Both the position numbers and the translations under genes were made by a program. From assembly GCA_009829735.1 (NCBI GenBank), contig CM020618.1, positions 6,384,882 to 6,448,881 of the forward strand: DNA of 64,000 nt, written 5' to 3'. Origin of the DNA: Pyropia yezoensis. Taxonomy: Eukaryota > Rhodophyta > Bangiophyceae > Bangiales > Bangiaceae. Below, piece by piece: positions 30,715-38,668 of the stretch. The number at the start of each line of letters is the position of its first letter. Positions within the stretch are counted from its first letter, which is position 1. The notes below the pieces were generated by a model. That model made no database searches and had not been told where the DNA came from. It worked only from the letters and a program-made list of their open reading frames with translations.

Positions 30715-33700
30715 ATGGCCACCGTAGGTGAGTCTGACCTCCGTGCTGCCGCAGCTGCGCTACGCCTTCTCGAAGCCGAGGACGGCGCAGACGGGTCGCG
30801 GCCCGGGTCGCCCGCCGGCGGGGCCGGTGGCCCTGACGATGAAAGTGAGGAGGACGGGGGGGGAACTCCCCTTGCCCCGCCGCCGGCCGCCCCAGTTGTG
30901 GCTCCCATCCCTCCCCCGTTTCTCCCTGGTGCCACCGCCGCCACCGGCGGGGCACCTGCTGCGCCCGCGTCGGGCGTGTCCGCCGCGGACGCGCTCTTTG
31001 GCGCCTCGGTCGACGCGCTGCTGGCCGAGGCGCCCCGTGGCCGGGGCGGGCGGCGGTCTTCCAAGCGCCCCCGCGGTGGCGGCAGCGGCGGTGGTGAGGA
31101 TGGGCGCAAGCGCCGCACAGACCTCCCCCGCCACCTCCAGCCGCTGATGGGGGCGGCGACGCTGGCCTACCTCCACGGCCGCCTCCCTGACGCAGTCGCC
31201 ACCCTCCGGCGGGTCATCACCGAGGCGCCCAAGGCGCCCGCCCCGTACCGCACGCTCGCGCTCATTGCACGGGAGCGTGGTGACGCTGCGCGAGCGCTGA
31301 ACCTGTCCCTCCTCGCGGCGCACCTCAGCCCGCGGGATGTGGGGGTCTGGAAGGACCTGGCCGGTGACAGCGTCGCGGCGGGCCGGGTGGACCAGGCAGT
31401 CTACTGCCTGGGGATGGCGCTCAAGGCGTCGAATGGGAAGGATGTGGGCGCTCTATCAGCTCGGGCCGAGCTCTACGCGCGGGTCGGCAACGCAAAGCGG
31501 GCAGCCGAGGCGTACGCACGGCTGGCAGCGGCCGTGCCAGTACACCCGGCAGTGGCGGTGCGACTTGCGACGCTGGCGTCGTCCTATTCGAATGGCTATC
31601 GTGCAGTGGCGGGGGTGTCAGGTGTGCTGCGGCGGCTGGAGAGTGGGGGAGTGCTGGGCGAGCCATTTGGGCTATGGGAGCCGCCGCCGCCGCCGCCTGC
31701 AGCACCTCCTTCGCTGCCTGTGAGTGCGACAGCCGCCACCGAGGGCGATGATATCGACGCGACGGCCGCGGCCGCTGCCGCGGCCGCTGACGACCCTCGC
31801 TCACGGGAGGTGTGGCGATGGAAGCTGATCCGCATCCTCGCGCGTCTGCTGGCGCGCACCCGCCAGTGGGGAGCCGCTGCCGCCCTGTTGTCGCGGGTCG
31901 GTATGCAGGTGGGGGCGGGAGAGATCAGCACCTCGATGGACGAGGAAGGGGTACGGGCCGTGGCGGCGGCGGAGGCGGCGGCGGCAGCAGCGGCGGCGGC
32001 AGCGCCTATTGGCGTTGACGGCGCAACCAGCCCACAGCCCCCGTCTGCCGGCAGCACTGCTACAGCTGGCGGGGAGGCACTCGCGGCGTCTGCGGCTGGT
32101 GATGGCGCCGCGGCCGCATCTGCCGCCGACGACAGCGGCACGAGGGCTTCTGTCGGGTCCGCAGCGGAGAGCGCGTGTGCCCGAGCGCGAGGCGCAGCTG
32201 TTGGAGCGACGGCCGCCCAGCCGTCCACCCCTGCTGTCCCTTCCGCGCGCCCAGTGATGGCGCTGGACCTTCGCGTCCGCCTGGCCACTTGTCATGTGCG
32301 GCTGCACTCGCCTGCGCTGGCCACACGCGCAGTATCAGAGCTCCTTGCACACCCTGCACCTGCGGCCACACACACCGAGGTTGTGTGGGACCTTGCCGAG
32401 GCGTACCGGTCGGTGGGTGATATGGACCAGGCTCTGTTTTTCTACGGCCTCCTCGACGCACTGCCAGCCTTTGAGTATGCGTCGACACTGCATTTCCACA
32501 TGAGCCGCTGCCGGCGGCTCGCGCTGGGCCGCGACACAGACATTGCGGTGGGGCGTGGGGCGGTTGTTGCAGTCGGCCATGTGGTGGCCGCTGGAGCGTC
32601 CCCGGCGGTGGCTGTAGCGGGAGCGGTGGGCGACAATTTTGGGCTGGGGGATGTGCCATTTGCGCTGCCACCAGCCCCATCCAATCGACCGCTGTTAACA
32701 CCTGCGCAGCGTGCGGCTGCGGCCGCAGCAGCAGCTGTGGTTGGTGGCCCCGACGACCGCGGCACCAAGCGGCCGCAGCCCGGCGCTGATGGAGCAGCTG
32801 CCGACTCTCTGGCGGCAGCGGCGGGTACACCGGTCGGTTCCATGTCGGTGACGGCGGCGGTGGGGCCTGTTGCGACCGAAGGGCCTTGCCGCGTGGCTCC
32901 TGACGCGTCGCATGACATGGAGGCGTCGCAGGCCGGCGCTCTGGCTGCCCTTCACGCAGCCGAGGCTGCTGCTACTGCGGACGACGAGGCGGGCCCTCCT
33001 GCAGGTCTGGCATCCGTTGGGCTCACCGCCACCCCCTGGGCGGTACGTGCCACCGACGGTCCGGCGGGCGGCCCACCCCGCGCGAGCGGTCTGGCCACCC
33101 TCTTTGACACCCCCCTCGCCACTGACGGCGCATCGGTACTGCCGCCTGGCTCGGGAGTGTCCATGCCCTACCGTCGCCCACGCAAGCCTTACACCCCCGC
33201 TGGCAGCGGTGGCGGTGCTGCTGGCGCGCCGACGCCGGGCGTCGAGCTGTCCCCGTCTTTCCGACAGAGGGCAACGAGTGCGGCGGGCTTGCCCAACCGC
33301 CCCAGCACTGGGGACGCTGCCGGCGGCGGCGGCAGTGGCCCCAGCTGGGCACCCAGTTACAACTCCCGCTCTGTGACCGCCGCAGGCGCCGCTGCGGGCG
33401 TTCGGGAGGTGCTCGCCGCTGCCGACGAATGGTACGACGCGGGCTTCCCGGTTCGGTACCTGGCAGCGGTGGCTCCGCTGGTGGAACTCACCGCTGGGGT
33501 GGTGCGGGGCTTCCTTCCCCGCCATGCGCTGGGGGGGGGGCTGTGCGGACGCACGGGCGCTACGCATGACGAGGAGGTGGACGCCGCCCTGCGAGCGGCG
33601 GTGGCATCCTACGCGAGCTCTCCACATGCGGCGGCTGCCTCGTCTGGATCGGGGGTGCAAGGTGCTGCGGCGTCGGCGGGGTCTAGTGTTCTTGCTACGG

Positions 33701-34965
33701 ACGCTGTCGAGGCTTGTGTCCCGATGGAGGGGGTGGTGGCGTCCCGAGCAGGCGAGGCAGCGCGCGGTGGCGTGGATGGGGCGCCATCAGCCTCGGCAGC
33801 GTCTGCGGCAATGTCGGCCGCCCCTTCGGGTGCTGCTGGGGCCACTTCTGGTGATGCCCAGCCGCCGTCCTCCGCGGCAGGCGGTACCCCTGCCCCCGCA
33901 CGTACCCCTGCTGCCGCCTCTCCCCACCCCGACCGTTGGTCGTGGCGCAAACTCTGGTGGCGCAATGGCCGCCGCGCCTTTGGCGTCGCGCACGTCTCCC
34001 GGGCAGTCACCACCGTCCTGGACGAGGCTGCGTTTGTGCGGCTGACGGAGCGCCTCCTTGCCGCCGCCGCGGCCATCCACATTCTCCCTGCCGCCGCGGC
34101 GGTGGCGCGAAAGCTCGCCTCCCAGCGCCGTTTTCTCGGCCGCACCCGCGCCGCACGAATGCGACTGCTGGCCGCCGTCGCTGCCGTTGTCCTCCATCGG
34201 CCGGCGGTGGCAGCCACCGAGCTCCGTGGCCTCATCGGGGAACGCCCCCACGCGGCTGGTCTGTGGCGCGTGTTCCTCGACTCTGAGGCGCTGGCCAGCG
34301 GCAGGGATGTCCTGGAACAGCCCGTCACCCGCTTCATGACCCGCCTCGTTTCCAAGGAGCCCGACGCCACCCCCCTGGGCCTGCTGATGGGCCACGAGAG
34401 CGCCGCGGCGGGCAGCCACGGCTACGCCCTCGCCCACTATGCGAGCGTCGCGCGGGCGGCGCCCCGCTGTGCCCTCGTTGCCCTGTGCATGGGCGTTCAG
34501 TACCTGCAAGCGGCACTGTCGCGGCGGACGCGCAACCGTAATGAACAGGTGCTTCGTGCGTTTGTCCACCTCAATCGCTACCGGGAGCTTCGGGTTGCGG
34601 GCGCGGGTGGGTACGAGACTGGGGTGGGGGAGGATGACGCCCCTGCCGCTACCGCCGGTCCCGTCGCCCCCATTGGGCTTCGCGCGGCCGTGGTTGCTGC
34701 AGAGGCCGACTACAATGTGGGTCGGGGATTCCACATGATGGGACTTCTTCACTTGGCCGTCCCCCTTTACCGCCGTGTTCTGGCCGCTCCGCTGCCGTCG
34801 ACGGTCACGGAGGCCGATGGAGGCGGCGGCGGCCGCGGCTTGCCGCCGCAGTCGTGGCTAGACGTGCGGCGGGACGCAGCGTTTAACCTCGCAGCTATAT
34901 ACACATCTGTTCCAGGGAACGAGGCGGTGGCGGTGGCCGAGACGCGGGAGGTGTTGACATTTTGA
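30715..34965 (+). CDS. GTF3C3: TFIIIC TPR subunit (GTF3C3/TFC4/TFIIIC102-like)
   Basis: A 1416-aa TPR protein of the RNA polymerase III factor TFIIIC that bridges promoter-bound TFIIIC to TFIIIB on tRNA and 5S genes. The N-terminus is acidic and disordered. Residues ~130-300 hold tandem TPRs (LAYLHGRLPDAVATLRRVIT, LALIARERGDAARALNLSLL, LAGDSVAAGRVDQAVYCLGM), as in GTF3C3. A long Ala/Gly/Pro-rich insertion splits the array (~410-900). The C-terminal block contains DYNVGRGFHMMGLLHLAVPLY and DAAFNLAAIY, the conserved end of the family. ATG 30715 (MATVGESDL) is chosen over an upstream in-frame non-ATG codon. A donor-like GTAG|GTGAGT overlaps codons 4-6, but the frame reads through naturally. The large insertions make it longer than human GTF3C3 (about 890 aa). 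Confidence 0.85.
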   Translation: MATVGESDLRAAAAALRLLEAEDGADGSRPGSPAGGAGGPDDESEEDGGGTPLAPPPAAPVVAPIPPPFLPGATAATGGAPAAPASGVSAADALFGASVDALLAEAPRGRGGRRSSKRPRGGGSGGGEDGRKRRTDLPRHLQPLMGAATLAYLHGRLPDAVATLRRVITEAPKAPAPYRTLALIARERGDAARALNLSLLAAHLSPRDVGVWKDLAGDSVAAGRVDQAVYCLGMALKASNGKDVGALSARAELYARVGNAKRAAEAYARLAAAVPVHPAVAVRLATLASSYSNGYRAVAGVSGVLRRLESGGVLGEPFGLWEPPPPPPAAPPSLPVSATAATEGDDIDATAAAAAAAADDPRSREVWRWKLIRILARLLARTRQWGAAAALLSRVGMQVGAGEISTSMDEEGVRAVAAAEAAAAAAAAAAPIGVDGATSPQPPSAGSTATAGGEALAASAAGDGAAAASAADDSGTRASVGSAAESACARARGAAVGATAAQPSTPAVPSARPVMALDLRVRLATCHVRLHSPALATRAVSELLAHPAPAATHTEVVWDLAEAYRSVGDMDQALFFYGLLDALPAFEYASTLHFHMSRCRRLALGRDTDIAVGRGAVVAVGHVVAAGASPAVAVAGAVGDNFGLGDVPFALPPAPSNRPLLTPAQRAAAAAAAAVVGGPDDRGTKRPQPGADGAAADSLAAAAGTPVGSMSVTAAVGPVATEGPCRVAPDASHDMEASQAGALAALHAAEAAATADDEAGPPAGLASVGLTATPWAVRATDGPAGGPPRASGLATLFDTPLATDGASVLPPGSGVSMPYRRPRKPYTPAGSGGGAAGAPTPGVELSPSFRQRATSAAGLPNRPSTGDAAGGGGSGPSWAPSYNSRSVTAAGAAAGVREVLAAADEWYDAGFPVRYLAAVAPLVELTAGVVRGFLPRHALGGGLCGRTGATHDEEVDAALRAAVASYASSPHAAAASSGSGVQGAAASAGSSVLATDAVEACVPMEGVVASRAGEAARGGVDGAPSASAASAAMSAAPSGAAGATSGDAQPPSSAAGGTPAPARTPAAASPHPDRWSWRKLWWRNGRRAFGVAHVSRAVTTVLDEAAFVRLTERLLAAAAAIHILPAAAAVARKLASQRRFLGRTRAARMRLLAAVAAVVLHRPAVAATELRGLIGERPHAAGLWRVFLDSEALASGRDVLEQPVTRFMTRLVSKEPDATPLGLLMGHESAAAGSHGYALAHYASVARAAPRCALVALCMGVQYLQAALSRRTRNRNEQVLRAFVHLNRYRELRVAGAGGYETGVGEDDAPAATAGPVAPIGLRAAVVAAEADYNVGRGFHMMGLLHLAVPLYRRVLAAPLPSTVTEADGGGGGRGLPPQSWLDVRRDAAFNLAAIYTSVPGNEAVAVAETREVLTF

Positions 34966-35839
34966 GGCGAGTTCAGGACGAGGAGGAGGCGCGGGAGGGG
35001 GAAGGAAGGGGGCCAACACGAGGATGTTTCGCAGACGCGTGAACTGCGCAGGGGATGCGAAGTGTGACTGAAAACGGTTGCAACTATTTTTCTTCATTCA
35101 TGTGCATGCGTGTGTGCGTACCCTGCAGCGACACAATTCTTAGGACAGCACAACCGCGTCACGGAGTCATGCGCCGCCCAACAGCGGCCGGGCGGTCCAG
35201 CGGCCGGGCAGCTTACAACCAAGCGCCTCATCGACCAACCAGCGGACCGGAGCAGGTCGCCTTGATCGAGCGGCCACCCCCTTATCCTCCCCCACCGCAC
35301 AGTGAGGCCGTGACGGCAATGGACGCATTCCAAGGCACCCCATCCGCACAAAAGCGCGCCAGCGCGGCCAGCACGCCACCTGCCAAGAGGGTGCCCACCT
35401 TTCCGTGGAATGGGGCTGGTCAAACGGCGGGCTGCGGGTCCCTATCAGGACAGTCGTCGGCTGGCACCAGCGGTCATGGCGGCATCGGCCGACAAAACCG
35501 GCAGGACTAGAGCTGGACCGGCCGCGGCGTGGCAGCAGCGACGGCAGCAACGCTAGGTCCGGCACCGACAGAGGCAGAGACGGTCAGGGTAGCAAAGGGT
35601 GGCAGAGGAGGCCGCCGCGGGAGAGACGGCGGCAGAGGTCGCCGCGGCGGCGGAGGCGACGCTGACGACAGCGGCTGTCACGACCGGTAAAACGAAAGCG
35701 GGCGAAGATACATTGGCGCCCACGGGCACCGACGGGCAGGTTGTTCACTTCTTCAGATCGCGGAGCCAGCACCGCACGAGCCAACGCCGTAGCGACTGTG
35801 GCTCGCTTCGAGCATCACGACTGACTGGCGCAGCTACTG
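34966..35839. other. Spacer with weak RGG-rich reading frame
   Basis: On +, ATG 35321 opens 63 codons (MDAFQGTPSAQKRAS...) ending in TAG 35508-35510. The same frame past the stop reads KGGRGGRRGRDGGRGRRGGGG to a TAA near 35692, an RGG-box texture. This could be a small basic RNA-binding protein interrupted by a stop or an intron, or plain GC composition. Not called as a gene. Confidence 0.25.
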
Positions 35840-36478
35840 CTATGCGGCCCGCTGGCGGGGGCTAAGCGTCCGCTGCATGGGCGCCTGGTCTGGTTCAATG
35901 AAGCGGTAGAAGAGGTTCTCGTTCTTGAGGCAATGCTCTCCGTAGACATGCTCAATAACATGATGCGCAACGAGGTCGTTACCGACTGTCAACGCCTCCT
36001 CAATCGTCACCGCAGCGCCAATCGCAATGAGCGTCCGCACCGCGTCAACGCCAGTGAAACACGCCTTGTAGCGCCGCAAGCGGTAAGTGCGGTCCTTGAC
36101 CGTCACGGCCGCCCGGAAGGCCTCGACGAGCTCCTCCAGCGACGAGATCTGTGTGCGGGCAGCCGCCGAGATGCTCACCGAGCGGACCCGGCGCACCAAG
36201 GCTTGGGGTGGGTCTGCATTGTGCGCCTCGGACAAATTAACCCCCTCCGCAGGTGCTCGCCGCGACTCCCCTGACGTGGGGGTGGAAGAGCCAGGCTCCT
36301 GCTCGTCAGGCGCTGCCCTGGCAGACGCGCTCGACAAAGCTGACGTGATGGACGACATGGTCGAAACTGCCGACATCAACGACGCCGGTGGCGACGACTT
36401 GGATCGCTGCTTTGACGACGGTGTTCTTGACGAGACGGGCGAAGGCGCGTGCCACGGAACATTCGACAGGCCGTCCAT
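35840..36478 (-). CDS. Stand-alone DEP-domain protein
   Basis: A 212-aa protein with a Ser/Pro-rich, probably disordered first half and a C-terminal DEP domain (~residues 118-200), a membrane-recruitment and signalling module. The domain contains TVKDRTYRLRRYKACFTGVDAV, EALTVGNDLVAHHVIEHVYGEHCLKNENLFYRF, matching DEP hallmarks. It is closely similar to the DEP domain of the reductase fusion 4 kb away (shared KDRTY, YKxCFTGxDAVR, ALTVGN, LFYRF). ATG 36478 is the first ATG in a frame that opens upstream with TTG. It is divergently arranged with the cyclophilin gene. No catalytic domain accompanies it, so it could be an adaptor or a fragment of a duplicated fusion gene. Confidence 0.75.
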   Translation of the reverse strand: MDGLSNVPWHAPSPVSSRTPSSKQRSKSSPPASLMSAVSTMSSITSALSSASARAAPDEQEPGSSTPTSGESRRAPAEGVNLSEAHNADPPQALVRRVRSVSISAAARTQISSLEELVEAFRAAVTVKDRTYRLRRYKACFTGVDAVRTLIAIGAAVTIEEALTVGNDLVAHHVIEHVYGEHCLKNENLFYRFIEPDQAPMQRTLSPRQRAA

Positions 36479-37153
36479 TAAGGGGCCCACCGCCAAGAAT
36501 GAAGGGTAGAAGAGCACGGGTGAAAGCGCGGCCGGCTGCGGTAGTAGGGACAAATGTGTGGCGGAGCAAGGGAGTGCTCAGGCGAACGCAACGACGAATG
36601 CGAGGACGGGTTGTCAGCACCAGTGTCTGCCGCACACTGTTTCATCCGCCACCTATCGCAAGAGAGACCGAGCATCTTGCGAAAGTCATGTGGAAAAATA
36701 TCTCCATAGATCTCGTGGGCAAGCTTTTTTAGAACTATTTTCTGAAGCTTTCTTGCCTTTGAGCGCGAGAGCGCTCATATACCAATTACACGAATAACTA
36801 CATTAACGGACTTTCTGAACAATTGTTCTGTATCTGATTTTTCACGGAGGTTCATATTTGGTTATGTGTCAGACTACTTCTTCTTGTTCTGTCCATTCGG
36901 CTACGTAGTCGATATGGTCACTGCTTCAGCATGGAAGACTGTTCAGAGGGCGTTACAAAGACTGCCCCCTGACCAGCGGCCGCACGAACACACGAGCTTT
37001 CGCTTGCTCCTATACTGTACCCGCTGTTTCTCCCCTCTGCTTCCCGGACCCCCGCTACCCCTCGTCACAATTGTGTGCTTTTCTTCCAGGTGCTGCTCCT
37101 TCCCCTCCGCTGCAGCTCTATGCCCCCTCTGGGCTGCCATTCCCTTAGTCAAG
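36479..37153. promoter_or_regulatory. AT-rich divergent intergenic region with hairpin
   Basis: This interval separates the minus-strand DEP gene from the plus-strand cyclophilin. 36690-36870 is strikingly AT-rich for this window. It contains a short perfect hairpin TGAGCGC-GAGA-GCGCTCA at 36760-36777, followed by CATATACCAATTACACG. It is a good candidate for a bidirectional promoter; the assignment is positional inference. Confidence 0.45.
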
Positions 37154-37947
37154 ATGGAGGCCAGGAGGCCTGAGAAGTGGGACGCGACCCGCCATACAAG
37201 CCCATCGAATCCTGTTGTCTTTCTCGAGTTTTCCATTGCGGGCCAGCCTGTGGGCCGTGCTTTTTTTGAGCTCTTTGCTGACCGTGTGTACGTTCTTCGT
37301 TGCTGCTTGGAATCGGTTCGCAGTCGCAACTCCTCGTCTCCTCGTCCTATTATCCTCGAACGCTTTGTCCGCTTGTGTTGCACGCACATTTTGGCTTGTA
37401 TCTGATCATCAAACTCGCCTTTTGCAACCCTTGACGCGTTTCCATTGTGCCTCCTGGGTTGCCCTCGTTTGCTCTGCGTTTGGTACACAGCCCCCGGGCC
37501 GCAGAGAACTTCCGGCAGCTTTGCACCGGCGAGTACCGCCCGTCTGGCTCCCCCGTGGGCTACAAGGGCAACTGTGTACATCGCATCATACCGGGTTTCC
37601 TTATGCAGGGCGGCGACTTGGTGGCCGGAAACGGTTCTGGCGTCGGCGGTGGTATATACGGCGGTGGCGCGCCATTTCCAGACGACCCGTCCGGTCTGAC
37701 TGCCACCCACTCGGGTGGGCCTGGGCTCTTGTGCAGTGCTGCCGTCGAGCGGGACGCCAACGGCTCCCAATGGTTTGTCACTCTTGGGGAGGGAGGTGGC
37801 GGCGCGGGTGGCCTAGACGGTCAGCATGTGGTTTTCGGCAAAATTGTAGGGGGCATGGACGTTGTGCGTGCCGTGGGCGCTGTGCGCGTGACGGGGGCGG
37901 GACTACCAACGGCGGAGGTGTTGGTGAGCGAGTGTGGCGAAATGTGA
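37154..37947 (+). CDS. PPIH: Cyclophilin-type peptidyl-prolyl isomerase, PPIH-like
   Basis: A 196-aa peptidyl-prolyl cis-trans isomerase closest to PPIH (USA-CYP), the cyclophilin of the U4/U6.U5 tri-snRNP. Exons are 37154-37287 and 37491-37947; the 203-nt intron begins GTACGT and ends TACACAG. Joining gives ELFADRVPRAAENFRQLCTG, the canonical cyclophilin segment. Other signatures: NPVVFLEFSIAGQPVGR near the start, VHRIIPGFLMQGGDLV (catalytic loop), NGSQWFVTL, LDGQHVVFGKIVGG and the terminal SECGEM, typical of PPIH. A Gly-rich insertion (GEGGGGAGG) replaces the usual short loop before the LDGQHVVFG strand. The upstream region is AT-rich and shared with the divergent DEP gene. The function is assigned from strong family similarity. 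Confidence 0.92.
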
Positions 37948-38668
37948 GGTCCTGCGCATGTGCACATTGGAAACAGCACCTCGTGGCGCGTCGACTGGGA
38001 GAGCTACACCTTCCGAGGGAAGCGGGCAGTACCCGGCGTGCGCCTGTAGGCAACGGCTCAGGCCGACACGTCTTGACCCCTCCATTCCCTGTCTCACGTT
38101 GGGGCCCAGAGCGCAAAACTAGCACACGGCTGCATCACCTTCTCCAAACCAGCCAGAGGTTATCACCCCCCCCCGCAGTTATCACCCCCCGCAGTTGTCA
38201 CCCCCCCCCCCACAATCATCGGCGTTGGTGTCACGCTGATGATGCTACCCGTGCAGTGCAAGCTGATTGGGTTGCAGTCTGGCTTCCGCAAGTCAGTCGT
38301 GGTACGTTGTTCTGAGTGTTGGCCGTCTTGCCTCGTCGCTGTCTGGCAAGCGTGCATGGCTCGGACAAGAATGACAAGAATGAAAAACATCGCAATCCAT
38401 CATTCTTCGAGCCAAGTAGAGAGCCCTACTAGGCCAATGGCAGCGACGCGAGACGACAAAGAGAGAAGGGGTTGACAAGCACATGATGACAGAAAACTGC
38501 AAACGCCCAGACCCCGGCGCAAGCCCGCCTCCAACCTACACGTCGTGCCCATGCAAGACCGTCTTGAGCAAACAGACTGGCGCAACCAATTCAGCGCAAC
38601 CGAGCGCCCGCACGCCGCCCCTCCCCACGCGGACCATTGTCTTAATGGTGACCAGTGCCCCATCCACA
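37948..38668. other. Spacer between convergent genes
   Basis: Between the stops of the cyclophilin and the DEP-reductase gene. It contains C-run repeats at 38165-38215 (TTATCACCCCCCGCAG-like, three imperfect copies) and otherwise ordinary sequence. No gene is seen. Confidence 0.4.

Noticed and set aside
30725-30735. Splice donor GTAG|GTGAGT in codons 4-6 of the TFIIIC gene
   Set aside because: The frame continues with natural protein sequence into the TPRs, so no intron is needed.
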